A stretch of 37,240 bases of DNA from Alphaproteobacteria bacterium (GTDB taxonomy: Bacteria > Pseudomonadota > Alphaproteobacteria > Rhizobiales > JAKIUO01), in NCBI GenBank assembly GCA_024279115.1, contig JAJRRW010000007.1, forward strand, positions 1 to 37,240. The letters are read 5' to 3'. A model generated the notes under the pieces. It made no database searches, was not told the origin of the DNA, and saw only the letters and a program-made list of their open reading frames with translations. The position numbers and the translations under genes were made by a program. The first letter of the stretch is position 1. Every line of letters begins with the position of its first letter. Positions 8,818 to 17,611 of this stretch are shown piece after piece.

Positions 8818-10302
8818 CTAATTTTTGGTAGGCACCGCAACAAATCGTAATTCACCAGCAGGGTCCGCCAGCAACAATAGAACATGTTTGCGACCTTTTT
8901 TGATCAGTTTTTTAACAATATCAACCACCTGCTCGGGCCGGTTGACCTCTTCCTGGTTGACCTCGACAACCACATTGCCCGCTTGAATAGCTTTTTGAAA
9001 GGCCACGCTGTCAGTGCGCACATCGGTAACAACAACACCTTTGATATTGCTATCAATATTGTATGTCAGGCGCAGTTTTTGTGACATGGGTGAAAGGGTC
9101 AGGCCCAGCATGTCCTGGCGCCGAATGTTGACTTCGGGCTTTTTGGGCAAGCGCCCATCTTGCACTTTGCTATCATCCAGCTGGCCAACCTTGACCTTGA
9201 GATGTTGTTCTTTTCCCTGACGTATCACGACAATGTCGACTTCCTCGTCGATGGGGGTGCGAGAAACGATTTTCGGCAGTTGGCGCATATTGGTGACTGG
9301 TACGCCATTAAACTTCGTCACCACGTCTCCCGCCTTGATGCCCGCCTTTTGTGCCGGCCCCCCTGGGGCAACATTGGAAATCAGCGCCCCGGCTGGTTTG
9401 TCGAGCCCCAGACTTTCGGCAATTTCCTTTGTCACCGACTGAATATGAACCCCCAGCCATCCGCGACGGACTTCGCCAAATTTCTCCAACTGCTGAACCA
9501 CCCGCTGCGCGGTTTGCGAGGGAATGGCAAAACCGATGCCAATGGACCCGCCGGTTGGAGAAATAATGGCCGTATTGACCCCGATCACCTCCCCGTCCAT
9601 ATTGAACAAGGGGCCGCCGGAATTACCGCGATTGATGGCCGCATCGGTTTGAATGAAATTATCGTAGAGGCCTGCATTGATATCGCGTTTCTTGGCCGAG
9701 ATCACCCCAACCGTCAATGAACCGCCCAGTCCAAACGGGTTGCCAATGGCCATCACCCAGTCGCCAATGCGCATTTTGACCGAATCACCAAACTTGACCG
9801 CGACCAAGGGTTTTTCAGGTTCAACCTGCAACAAGGCAAGATCTGACTTTTGATCCCGCCCCAAAACCTTGACAACCTTCAATTTGCTGCCATCACTGAA
9901 TTTGACGCTAATCTCGTCGGCATCCTTGATGACATGATAATTTGTGACAATCAGCCCCTTGGGATCGATGACAAAACCTGAGCCCAGCGAGCTGACTTTT
10001 TTGGGCTTGTCATGGCTGTTCTGGCGCTCGAAAAAATCCTGGAAAAACTCTTCAAACGGCGAGCCCTTGGGAATATTGGGCAAAGGCACACTATCGATGC
10101 CCTTGAGGGTTTGCGTGGTGGAGATATTGACCACGGCATCTTGCAGCTTTTCAGCAATATCGGCCACCGAGCTGGGGCCCTTGGCCTGTCCTTGTTGCGC
10201 CCATAACACCAGGGCCAGGACACATGTCATGGAAAATAGTATAATTATCTGCGTTAGACGCCGTCCCTTGTTGTCAAAGGACGTGGTGGTAGCATTTTTC
10301 AT
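8818..10302 (-). CDS. Do-type (DegP/DegQ/MucD-like) periplasmic serine protease
   Basis: A 494-residue HtrA-family protease with chaperone-type quality control roles in the periplasm. I chose ATG at 10302, with GGAG upstream; the preceding TTG is less likely. A hydrophobic segment (residues 17-36) ending near QAKG is a signal peptide. The triad is visible: His123 in NYHVIKDADE, Asp154 in SDLALL, Ser228 in RGNSGGPLF. Two PDZ domains follow, the first with GWLGVHIQSV and the second near the C-terminus. The gene is downstream of DUF2065-hflC-hflK, a conserved alphaproteobacterial order, suggesting a shared membrane-protein quality-control unit. Confidence 0.95.
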   Translation of the reverse strand: MKNATTTSFDNKGRRLTQIIILFSMTCVLALVLWAQQGQAKGPSSVADIAEKLQDAVVNISTTQTLKGIDSVPLPNIPKGSPFEEFFQDFFERQNSHDKPKKVSSLGSGFVIDPKGLIVTNYHVIKDADEISVKFSDGSKLKVVKVLGRDQKSDLALLQVEPEKPLVAVKFGDSVKMRIGDWVMAIGNPFGLGGSLTVGVISAKKRDINAGLYDNFIQTDAAINRGNSGGPLFNMDGEVIGVNTAIISPTGGSIGIGFAIPSQTAQRVVQQLEKFGEVRRGWLGVHIQSVTKEIAESLGLDKPAGALISNVAPGGPAQKAGIKAGDVVTKFNGVPVTNMRQLPKIVSRTPIDEEVDIVVIRQGKEQHLKVKVGQLDDSKVQDGRLPKKPEVNIRRQDMLGLTLSPMSQKLRLTYNIDSNIKGVVVTDVRTDSVAFQKAIQAGNVVVEVNQEEVNRPEQVVDIVKKLIKKGRKHVLLLLADPAGELRFVAVPTKN

Positions 10303-10341
10303 CAATAACTCCGCTCGCTAAAATGCAAATTTGGCCTCAGA

Positions 10342-10530
10342 CTATCCTCTGACCAGCCAGACTATCAGCACCCCGATGGCGATCGCAAAAGCGCCGCTGG
10401 CTCGAAACTGAGATATAGGTATCTCAGCCGCGAGCACAGCAAGCTTGAGGAATAATCGCGGAAACAAGGCCCAGATCAATCCCTCTATGACAAAAACCAA
10501 CCCAATGGCGGTGAGAAACTCTCCCCACAT
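10342..10530 (-). CDS. DUF2065 small membrane protein
   Basis: A 62-residue protein with two hydrophobic segments (FLTAIGLVFVIEGLIWALF and the C-terminal AIAIGVLIVWLV) joined by a short loop containing AEIPISQFRASGAFA. This matches the DUF2065 (YjeT) family, found beside hflK and hflC across proteobacteria. Its function is unknown. The ATG follows the hflC stop directly with no gap, and 39 bases separate its stop from the Do protease start, so all are probably one transcript. Confidence 0.88.
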   Translation of the reverse strand: MWGEFLTAIGLVFVIEGLIWALFPRLFLKLAVLAAEIPISQFRASGAFAIAIGVLIVWLVRG

Positions 10531-11417
10531 TTAACGCTTGCCGCTGGCTTGATTAAAGTACCGGAAACACTCGCTGTCTGGCGACATGAGCATGCGCGTA
10601 TTACCAGATTTCAAGCCTTTCTCATAGGCTTCCATAGACCGGTAGAAGGCGAAAAAGTCAGGATCTGCCCCACACGCCTCGGCATAGATAGCGTTGCGTT
10701 TAGCATCCCCATCACCACGGGTAATGGAGGCCGTGCGATTGGCTTCGGCCTTGATTTCAACGACCTCACGATCCGCCTTGGCACGAATGATCTGCGCTTG
10801 CTCATTACCTTCCGCCCGTATCCTCTTGGCCACACGAACCCGCTCGGAAATCATCCGCTCGAACACTTTCTTCGAGTTGTCCGCTGGCAGATCGGCACGC
10901 TTGATGCGCACATCCACAAACTCCACCCCAAACGATTTGGCATTGTCATTCATGATGGACAAAATACGCGACATCATCAGCTCACGCTTGTCGCGCACCA
11001 CCTCTAGATAGGTCGAACCACCAAGCACACCGCGCAACGATGATTCAAGGATAGGTTCGAGCCGCGCTGCCGCTCCGCGTATATTACGCACAGACTGGTA
11101 AAACAGTAGTGGGTCAATAATCCGGTAACGCCCGAATGCATCGACAATCAAAGGAACATTCCCCGACATCACAACTTCTGCTGAACGCGCATCCAGATCA
11201 AGAATACGTTTTTCAAAATAAACAACATTTTGAATGAACGGCACGCGCCAGTGCAGTCCCGCTTCGTTGTTATTGGGATCAACATTGATTTTGGCACGAA
11301 TCTGTCCAAATTCAAGCACCATTGCCTGCTGCGTTTGATGCACGATAAAAACGTGTTGTAAGCCAGAACAGCAGCAATGACGAGAGCGGCGCCAAATAGG
11401 CCTGATATAAATTTCAT
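10531..11417 (-). pseudogene. hflC: hflC, interrupted by a one-base frameshift
   Basis: HflC is the SPFH-domain membrane protein that pairs with HflK and controls the FtsH protease. The natural start at 11417 has GGGAGG upstream and overlaps the hflK stop as TAATG. It encodes MKFISGLFGAALVIAAVLAYNT, the expected membrane anchor, but this frame leaves the family within a few codons. The rest (from FIVHQTQQAMVLEFGQIRAKI to the C-terminus) is in another frame. The shift lies at a run of five A on the plus strand (11347-11351); one more base there would restore a 295-residue protein. The remainder (SPFH core, coiled coil) looks intact. It may be a real mutation, a sequencing error, or slippage. 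Confidence 0.9.
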
Positions 11418-12556
11418 TATCTCGTTCCTCCCGTGTTCGGACGTTTCTTCGCCAATCCATCAAGGGGAAGATAGGGCACAACACCGCTACCGCCGCCTTT
11501 ATTGTCGAGAATGATCTTGTCCATTCCCCCCATCACCCGTTCCATGGTCTCAAGGAACAAACGCGTGCGCGTCACATCAGGGGCTTTTTTATATTCAGCA
11601 TAAATTTTCGTGAAGCGCTGCGCCTCACCATCTGCTTCTTTGACGACGCGGGCCTTGTAGGCTTCTGCGGATTCAATCATCCGCTGAGCTTCACCACGAG
11701 CCTCTGGAATCAGCTTGTTGCGATAGGCATCAGCCGTACGTTGGTAGCGGTCTTTGTCCTGCTCGGCCGCTGTAATGTCACGAAACGCGGATTTGACGGG
11801 AGCTGGCACAAATGAACTCTGCATCTTGACGTTCACAACCAGCACTCCGGCTTTATATTTGTCAAGAATGGCTTGCATGATGGTTTTGACCTCAGCAGCG
11901 ATTTCAGCACGGCTTTCCGAGATGGCTTTTTGCAGACTGTTACGGCCTACAACCTCACGAATGGCGCTTTCTGTAACCTCTTTGACCGTTCTTATAGGGT
12001 CATAAATATTAAACAGAAACTCATTGGCATTTTTGGGGTCAATTTGCCACTGCACGATGAAATCGACATCGACAATATTCTCGTCACCCGTCAACATCAA
12101 ACTTTCTTCAGGCACATCGCGAGAGGCCATAGAGCGACCAAAACGGTCGGTACTACCGCCTCGCACACCAACCTCGACAGTTCTGATCTGGGTCACATTG
12201 GGCCGGTCCACCTGGTCGATTGGATAGGGCATGCGGAAATTCAGCCCTGGCGCCAACTGATGATGATATTTGCCAAAGCGCGTCACCACACCCAGCTGAT
12301 CGGGGTCAATGCGAACAAAAAATCCATACCAGATCATCGCCAGCAATGCACCGATGAGCAGTAAAGCGACCATTGGCCAACTGCCACCGCCGCCAGGCAT
12401 TGCCTGTTTCAAGCGATCTTGCGACCGCTTCAGCATTTCTTCTATATCGGGCTGATTGGGGCCACCACTGCCGCCCCACGGGCCGCCGCTGCCGCCACCA
12501 GTGCCGCCACCGGGCTTCCAGCCACCATCTCCACCGTTTTGACCACTCCAAGGCAT
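11417..12556 (-). CDS. hflK: FtsH protease regulator HflK
   Basis: A 379-residue SPFH/stomatin-family membrane protein. The start is MPWSGQNGG at 12556 with AAGGAAA upstream; a 42-residue upstream extension is not typical. The N-terminus is glycine-rich and cytosolic, one membrane segment follows (MVALLLIGALLAMIWYGFFV), then the SPFH domain (IDPDQLGVVTRFGKYHHQLAPG) and a long alanine/glutamate-rich coiled coil with EARGEAQRMIESAEAYK. HflK and HflC assemble into a cage around FtsH. HflC, encoded next, is frameshifted here, so the complex may be incomplete. Confidence 0.95.
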   Translation of the reverse strand: MPWSGQNGGDGGWKPGGGTGGGSGGPWGGSGGPNQPDIEEMLKRSQDRLKQAMPGGGGSWPMVALLLIGALLAMIWYGFFVRIDPDQLGVVTRFGKYHHQLAPGLNFRMPYPIDQVDRPNVTQIRTVEVGVRGGSTDRFGRSMASRDVPEESLMLTGDENIVDVDFIVQWQIDPKNANEFLFNIYDPIRTVKEVTESAIREVVGRNSLQKAISESRAEIAAEVKTIMQAILDKYKAGVLVVNVKMQSSFVPAPVKSAFRDITAAEQDKDRYQRTADAYRNKLIPEARGEAQRMIESAEAYKARVVKEADGEAQRFTKIYAEYKKAPDVTRTRLFLETMERVMGGMDKIILDNKGGGSGVVPYLPLDGLAKKRPNTGGTR

Positions 12557-12653
12557 AATATCGTGTTTCCTTAAATTCGTTTTGAACAGTTTGTATCGCG
12601 ACCGCATCAAGCGCGCAAATCCAACTGGTCCCGAAAGACCACGGGTTTTAGCG

Positions 12654-12682
12654 TATATAGGATAGGCGGACCCGGGATGCAA
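12654..12682 (-). promoter_or_regulatory. Possible sigma-70 promoter for hflK-hflC-DUF2065-protease
   Basis: On the minus strand, TTGCAT and TATATA are separated by 17 bases, about 100 bases upstream of the hflK start in the 155-base gap after folA. Both boxes are near consensus and the spacing is ideal. The call rests on pattern alone. Confidence 0.4.
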
Positions 12683-12711
12683 CGAAAGTCACTGTTCAAA
12701 TTGGGGGTTTT

Positions 12712-13233
12712 TTACTTTTCCAGAACAACAAATGTCATATCCGCCTCATCACGCTCCCTGGCGGGCTGCTCAACAATTGAAATTTCCCTCCCCCCGCGCT
12801 CCTTTAACTGCGCCAGATGCGGGAAGGTCGTATCGCCTGCCGGGCTTTTGTCAATGGCTGTAAAATAAATCCGCTGCGCGAGTTCGAAAAACTCGTCATA
12901 AATGGCTTTACCTCCAATAATCATCACCTCGCAGCGCTCATCGCTGATACATAATGATCCGGCTTTTTTCAGGGCTTGGGGTCCAGATGTGACTGTATGA
13001 GCCCCTTGTGCAATATAGGATTGATTGCGGGTTAATACAATATTGTCGCGCCCTTTTAATGGTTTACCAAGGCTTTCCCAGGTTTTTCGCCCCATAATCA
13101 CAACTTTACCCATGGTTGTTTTGCGAAAATATTTCATGTCACTGGCGCATTTCCACGGGATTGCATTGCCGGCGCCGATCACCCCATTTTGGGCCACCGC
13201 AACGATCAAAGATATCAGACAAGGCTCTTTCAT
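12712..13233 (-). CDS. folA: Dihydrofolate reductase
   Basis: A 173-residue DHFR that reduces dihydrofolate to tetrahydrofolate with NADPH. The N-terminal strand ISLIVAVAQNGVIGAGNAIPW, the catalytic acid Asp32 (in SDMKYFRKTT), the NADPH-binding VIMGRKTWESLGKPL and the MIIGGKAIY motif are all present. The ATG overlaps the thyA stop as TAATG, so it is coupled to thyA, whose product makes dihydrofolate. The pair is conserved in Hyphomicrobiales. Length and motifs fit an intact enzyme. Confidence 0.96.
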   Translation of the reverse strand: MKEPCLISLIVAVAQNGVIGAGNAIPWKCASDMKYFRKTTMGKVVIMGRKTWESLGKPLKGRDNIVLTRNQSYIAQGAHTVTSGPQALKKAGSLCISDERCEVMIIGGKAIYDEFFELAQRIYFTAIDKSPAGDTTFPHLAQLKERGGREISIVEQPARERDEADMTFVVLEK

Positions 13234-14027
13234 TATACCGAAACCTCACCCTTGATATGTGGATGGGGATCATAGCCCTGCAAGTCAAAATCTTCGAATT
13301 TAAAGGCAAACAAATCGTCTATATCAGGATTGATGACCATGGTTGGCAAGGAACGGCTGTCCCGCGAAAGCTGCAAATCGGCCTGTTCGAGATGATTGAG
13401 ATAAAGATGTGCATCGCCAAAGGTGTGGACAAAATCCCCGGGCTCCAGATCGCATATCTGGGCCATCATCATGGTCAGCAACGCATAAGAGGCGATATTG
13501 AACGGCACACCCAGAAAAATATCGGCGGAACGCTGATAGAGCTGACACGACAGCTTGCCATCGGCCACGTAGAACTGGAACAGGCAATGACAAGGAGGCA
13601 GAGCCATCTCATCGACTTCCGCCGGGTTCCAGGCCGAGACGATATGACGGCGGCTGTCGGGGCTAATCCTGAGGCTATCAATCACTTGCTTAATCTGGTC
13701 GATGCCCTCCCCGTCCCTGTTTGGCCAAGAACGCCATTGTGAGCCATAGACCGGCCCCAAGTTGCCGTTTTCGTCGGCCCAATCGTCCCAGATCCGCACC
13801 TTGTTTTTCTGCAGATAGGCGATATTGGTGTCGCCGGTCAAAAACCATAATAGTTCAATGATGATGGAGCGCAGGTGCAGCTTCTTGGTGGTCACAACGG
13901 GGAAGCCACGCCCCAGATCAAACCGCATCTGATGGCCAAACACACTTAACGTGCCAGTGCCGGTACGGTCGCTCTTGCGAACCCCTTCATGGCGCACACG
14001 CCGCATTAAATCGAGATATTGTTTCAT
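13233..14027 (-). CDS. thyA: Thymidylate synthase
   Basis: A 264-residue ThyA, the same length as the E. coli enzyme. It methylates dUMP to dTMP using methylene-tetrahydrofolate. The phosphate-binding start ([14 protein letters not shown]), the nucleophile Cys146 in [13 protein letters not shown], the following [17 protein letters not shown] and the C-terminal [12 protein letters not shown] are all canonical. It heads the folate/dTMP pair, overlapping folA by one base. No Shine-Dalgarno precedes the ATG; instead the mRNA reads CACCCUCCUU immediately upstream, which resembles the anti-Shine-Dalgarno end of 16S rRNA. A TAGAAT box lies a little further upstream. Confidence 0.97.
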   Translation of the reverse strand: MKQYLDLMRRVRHEGVRKSDRTGTGTLSVFGHQMRFDLGRGFPVVTTKKLHLRSIIIELLWFLTGDTNIAYLQKNKVRIWDDWADENGNLGPVYGSQWRSWPNRDGEGIDQIKQVIDSLRISPDSRRHIVSAWNPAEVDEMALPPCHCLFQFYVADGKLSCQLYQRSADIFLGVPFNIASYALLTMMMAQICDLEPGDFVHTFGDAHLYLNHLEQADLQLSRDSRSLPTMVINPDIDDLFAFKFEDFDLQGYDPHPHIKGEVSV

Positions 14028-14128
14028 AAGGAGGGTGTTTAGCCTGATTCTAAGCGTTCATAAAGCCACTTGCGCGACCTTGTTGACGCTTGAGTTTCCC
14101 AACAAATTATTGTTGTAATGCGCACATC

Positions 14129-14965
14129 ATGACAAATACCGACCAACACGTACAAGATCCAGCCAAAAATACCCCTAAAACTCCCGAAAAACAATCATCG
14201 AGAGCCAAGGATTTTTTGCGCAAACTATATTTTGAAGACGAAACAATTTCCTCCGTGTTTCGCTACTCGATGCTGGTGTTCGACATTTTTGCGGTATCGT
14301 TTTTTATCTATTTGTCCCTGTCGGACCATTCAAGTCCCTGGCTCCGGCCCATAGAAATAGCCATCGGCGTCATCGTTCTGCTGGATTTTGGATCGTGCTA
14401 TTATCTGGCTCACCGAAAAGGGCGCTATTTACTGCAATTGACAACGCTGGCCGACATCATCGTGCTGTTTTCGCTATTCATCCCCAGCTTTACCGACAAT
14501 TACGCCTTTTTGCGCATTTTACGGGCTCTGCGGATTTTACGCTCGAAACACATCATGGATGACCTGCGCGGCCATAGCCGGTTTTTGCGGCGCAATGAAG
14601 AGGTTATTCAAAGCCTGCTCAATCTGGTGGTGTTTATCTTTATCATGACCTCCATCGTGTTTGAACTGCAAGTGCGCATCAATCCCGATATCAATAATCA
14701 TATTGATGCCCTCTATTTCACCATTTCAACGCTCACCACAACCGGCTACGGCGACATCACCATCAAGGGCACCTATGGCCGCTTGCTATCAGTGTTTATT
14801 ATGGTCCTGGGCGTATCGCTGTTCTTGCGGCTACTGCAAACCTTGTTTCGCCCCCCCAAAGTGTCGGCCAGATGCGAAGAATGTGGTCTCAACCGCCACG
14901 AACCCGACGCCTCTCACTGCAAACATTGCGGCACCATCGTCCATATCAAGACGGGTGGAGAATAA
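14129..14965 (+). CDS. Voltage-gated-type potassium channel with C-terminal zinc ribbon
   Basis: A 278-residue six-segment channel subunit. I use ATG at 14129; a TTG 13 codons earlier is possible. Membrane segments S1-S4 lie at about residues 45-65, 72-94, 105-122 and 126-138. S4 has arginines every third position (R129, R132, R135, R138), the voltage-sensor pattern. A pore loop with filter TTTGYGD (203-209) lies between S5 (162-180) and S6 (218-240), which indicates K+ selectivity. After S6 a short tail carries Cys249, Cys252, Cys264 and Cys267, a CxxC-x11-CxxC zinc ribbon rather than the usual RCK or cyclic-nucleotide domain. It is transcribed alone, divergent from thyA. Confidence 0.88.
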   Translation: MTNTDQHVQDPAKNTPKTPEKQSSRAKDFLRKLYFEDETISSVFRYSMLVFDIFAVSFFIYLSLSDHSSPWLRPIEIAIGVIVLLDFGSCYYLAHRKGRYLLQLTTLADIIVLFSLFIPSFTDNYAFLRILRALRILRSKHIMDDLRGHSRFLRRNEEVIQSLLNLVVFIFIMTSIVFELQVRINPDINNHIDALYFTISTLTTTGYGDITIKGTYGRLLSVFIMVLGVSLFLRLLQTLFRPPKVSARCEECGLNRHEPDASHCKHCGTIVHIKTGGE

Positions 14966-14978
14966 GTTTGATCTCACG

Positions 14979-15337
14979 GGTTGATCTCACTCGCGGCTAT
15001 TCGTGCTCCGCACGGCCTCCGTTAGGGCGCGCTGTAGCGCGGCGCGTAGTCACGCTTGCCGGTGAGTACACCGGTGGTTCATTTGCGCTCACGGCCAATC
15101 CTCGCTGCGCTCGGGCCTGCGCGGGCGCGCGCAATGCGCGGCGCGTAGTCACGCTTGCCTCCCGTTGGTCGGAATTTCTTTGCAATCTTAAGGTTGGCAA
15201 GAATTCCGGTGTACCCGCCGGCAAGGCCGACTGGCTGCCGCGCTACAGCGCGCCCTATCACCCTCAAACAGCGAAGCGGTAGGGCACTATAGAGCAGGCC
15301 TTCGCGCAGCGAAGAGTAGCCGTGAGTGAGATTAAGC
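14979..15337. repeat. Palindromic MITE-like element with terminal inverted repeats
   Basis: The 366-base space between the channel and pleD holds no gene but strong repeat structure. Terminal inverted repeats of 25 bases (14979-15003 and 15313-15337) match at about 20 positions, core ATCTCACTC. Inside, 15024-15074 and 15206-15256 form a second inverted pair of 51 bases, starting with 20 perfect bases and keeping equal spacing between matched blocks. A 24-base direct repeat occurs at 15037-15060 and 15136-15159. A smaller imperfect stem lies at 15170-15206 around GGAATT and AATTCC. The right terminal repeat contains the pleD stop codon. It encodes no transposase, so it is best seen as a non-autonomous or structural repeat. 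Confidence 0.8.
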
Positions 15338-16705
15338 CGCTTTGATCACCACCTGATTGCGTCCGGATTTTTTGGCTTCGTAAAGAGCGTCATCGGCTCG
15401 TTTTAGCAAGCTGCAAATGGTGTCTTGTTCGGACAACACACTGGTCAGGCCGATACTTGCCGTGACGGTTATGTTGCCGTCTCCTTCACTGATCTTGAAG
15501 GGGGTATCTTCTATAATGGCACGCAGTCTTTCACCGACCAGCTCAGCGCGCCTGGCGTTGGTTTTTGGCAATACGATCAAGAATTCTTCTCCGCCAATGC
15601 GAAAAGCCACGTCGAGACGGCGGATATTTTGCAAAATGCGTGAGCTGAACTGGCGGATCACCTGATCGCCATTGTCATGGCCATAATTATCATTGACCGA
15701 TTTGAAAAAATCGATATCAGCCATGATAACCGACAGTCCCTTTTCGGAATTGAAGCTATCGGCAATCATGCCTTGCAGCTGTTCTTCCATATGCCGCCGG
15801 TTAAACATGCCGGTCAAGGGATCGCGCGATGCCTGTTCGACCCGCTCATCCAGCCGCTTGTAAAGATATTCGGAAAAACGCCGGCGCTTGATTTGCGTGC
15901 GCACCCGTGCCAGCAATTCATTACGATCGACCGGGCGCACAATGAAGTCATTGACCCCCAGATCAAGAGCCCGCAACATGCGATCTTCGTCCCCCTCTTC
16001 GCTCAACACCATAATCGGCAGATGCCGTGTTTTGCCCAGCGAGCGGATATGGGAGCAAAAATGCAGCGCATCATGGCCATTCATGTCCAGGCTGACAAGC
16101 ACCAGATCAATTTCTTCCTTGCCCAACATTCCCTGAGCGATTTCTTCACTGGCAGCGATTTGCACATCGTGCTGTTCTTCCAAAACGCCCTTGATGCGCT
16201 CAGCGGTCGATGGCCGATCTTCTACCAATAACAACTTGCCGCGCATATCGGCGGAACCAAGGCCATTGATCAGCTCTGTCCCACAGGCCTCTTGATCGGT
16301 GCTGGTAATACGGATCATCAGCTCGTCGGTCAATTGCTTGACGCGGGCCAGGTTTTTAACGCGTGTGATCAGGGCGGTGTCATTGACCGGTTTGGTCAAA
16401 AAATCGTCAGCTCCCGCCTCCAGCCCGCGTATACGGTCAGAGGGCTGATCAAGGGCCGTCACCATGACGACGGGAATGATTTGGGTTTTGGGATCAGCCT
16501 TCAAGCGCCGGCAAACCTCAAAACCATCCATTCCGGGCATCATCACATCAAGCAGCACAACATCTGCATGTTCGCGGCCGCAAATTTCCAGGGCTTCAAA
16601 GCCGCTATTGGCGGTAATCACCTCAAAATATTCCGCCCGAAGTCTTGATTCGAGTAATTTGATGTTGGCAATATTGTCATCAACGACAAGAACACGAGCG
16701 GTCAT
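15332..16705 (-). CDS. pleD: Response regulator diguanylate cyclase PleD
   Basis: A 457-residue protein with two receiver domains and a GGDEF domain, the PleD architecture. REC1 has phospho-acceptor Asp53 (VVLLDVMMPGMDG) and Lys105. REC2 is degenerate: the equivalent position is Ser205 (LVLVSLDMNG), as expected for the dimerisation adaptor of PleD. The cyclase signature is GGEEF (371-375), and RRLD (362-365) fits the RxxD inhibitory site that binds c-di-GMP. In Caulobacter, PleD makes c-di-GMP at the pole and drives the swarmer-to-stalked transition under DivJ/PleC. It follows divK after 40 bases. Its stop codon lies within the right end of the adjoining repeat element. Confidence 0.96.
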   Translation of the reverse strand: MTARVLVVDDNIANIKLLESRLRAEYFEVITANSGFEALEICGREHADVVLLDVMMPGMDGFEVCRRLKADPKTQIIPVVMVTALDQPSDRIRGLEAGADDFLTKPVNDTALITRVKNLARVKQLTDELMIRITSTDQEACGTELINGLGSADMRGKLLLVEDRPSTAERIKGVLEEQHDVQIAASEEIAQGMLGKEEIDLVLVSLDMNGHDALHFCSHIRSLGKTRHLPIMVLSEEGDEDRMLRALDLGVNDFIVRPVDRNELLARVRTQIKRRRFSEYLYKRLDERVEQASRDPLTGMFNRRHMEEQLQGMIADSFNSEKGLSVIMADIDFFKSVNDNYGHDNGDQVIRQFSSRILQNIRRLDVAFRIGGEEFLIVLPKTNARRAELVGERLRAIIEDTPFKISEGDGNITVTASIGLTSVLSEQDTICSLLKRADDALYEAKKSGRNQVVIKAA

Positions 16706-16745
16706 GAGAAAATCTCTTTGTTAAGTTGAAAAGCTTGCAGCGAGA

Positions 16746-17117
16746 CTAGGCCTCGCCGATAAATTGTCGAATGGTCGAAATAAAATCTGGAATAGAAATT
16801 GGTTTGGCAATATAGGCTTCGCACCCGCCATTGCGGATACGCTCCTCATCACCTTTCATGGCAAAAGCAGTGACTGCGACAACCGGAATATCATGGAGAT
16901 CGTCATCATCCTTGATCCATTTGGTCACTTCCAGCCCTGACACTTCGGGAAGCTGAATATCCATAATGATCAGATCGGGATGGTGTTCACGGGCAATCGA
17001 CAGGGCATCCATGCCGTTGCGGGTTTGCAAGACATCATAGCCATGCGCATCCAGAAGGTCATGAAACAGCTTCATGTTCAGCTCATTATCTTCGACGATC
17101 AGTATGGTTTTGGTCAT
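16746..17117 (-). CDS. divK: Single-domain cell-cycle response regulator DivK
   Basis: A 123-residue receiver domain with no output domain. The N-terminus [22 protein letters not shown] and the core [22 protein letters not shown] are typical of DivK; the phospho-acceptor is Asp53 and the conserved lysine is Lys105. The frame is open for 20 further residues upstream (ATG at 17177); I prefer 17117 because family members start there and GGAG lies just before it, although the spacing is short. DivK relays DivJ/PleC signals to the DivL-CckA pathway that governs CtrA. The divK-pleD order is conserved in many alphaproteobacteria. Confidence 0.95.
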   Translation of the reverse strand: MTKTILIVEDNELNMKLFHDLLDAHGYDVLQTRNGMDALSIAREHHPDLIIMDIQLPEVSGLEVTKWIKDDDDLHDIPVVAVTAFAMKGDEERIRNGGCEAYIAKPISIPDFISTIRQFIGEA

Positions 17118-17313
17118 TGGCTCCATGCCGTGTTTGTTATCTGGCTTATTTTCCGTATATTGCGAAGAATATTCCATGTCCAGAAATTCACAGCCCGTTT
17201 GATTATTCTGTTTCGTCGATCAACATCTTGCATAAAGGAGCACCTACCGTACATAGTCTGCAATAGAATTGGTAACCAAGCCCTTAAGGAACTCCCAATC
17301 GATCAGGAAACAC

Positions 17314-17610
17314 ATGTTCACAAAAACCTCTCATACAACACTTTCTATGGCGCAGGCGGAGAAAATAGCCATTCTCGCCTTGACTTTTTTAGCCAGTGAG
17401 CCAGATCATCTGGCCAAATTCATGAATATCACCGGCATGGAACCAGATGATATTGCCGCCAATGCCAGCTCTACTTTTTTTCAAGCCGCCCTGCTCGAAC
17501 ATCTGATGCGCGACGAAACCCTGCTCCTGAGCTTTTGCGGCAATGAAAATATCGATCCGGCGCAGATTGCTCCGGCGCATCACTTGTTAAGCGGACCAGA
17601 AAGCAACTGA
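17314..17610 (+). CDS. DUF3572 family protein
   Basis: A 98-residue protein beginning at an ATG preceded by AGGAAAC; an upstream TTG would add 15 residues. The segment AEKIAILALTFLASEPDHLAKFMNITGMEPDDI, followed by helical stretches, matches DUF3572, a small helical family of unknown function. Such genes commonly sit divergently beside divK in Hyphomicrobiales, as here. The stop is one base before the ROK kinase start, so the two are probably co-transcribed. Confidence 0.82.
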   Translation: MFTKTSHTTLSMAQAEKIAILALTFLASEPDHLAKFMNITGMEPDDIAANASSTFFQAALLEHLMRDETLLLSFCGNENIDPAQIAPAHHLLSGPESN

Positions 17611-17611
17611 T

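Noticed and set aside
10531-11484. HflC frame starting at 11484 as an intact alternative gene
   Set aside because: This start lies within hflK and its first residues are unlike any HflC, with no membrane anchor; the true N-terminus is in the neighbouring frame from 11417.
14997-15282. Open frames on both strands in the GC-rich repeat element (up to 136 codons)
   Set aside because: They arise from repeat arms read in different frames, show no family features and have no ribosome binding sites. The DNA is better explained as a palindromic element.
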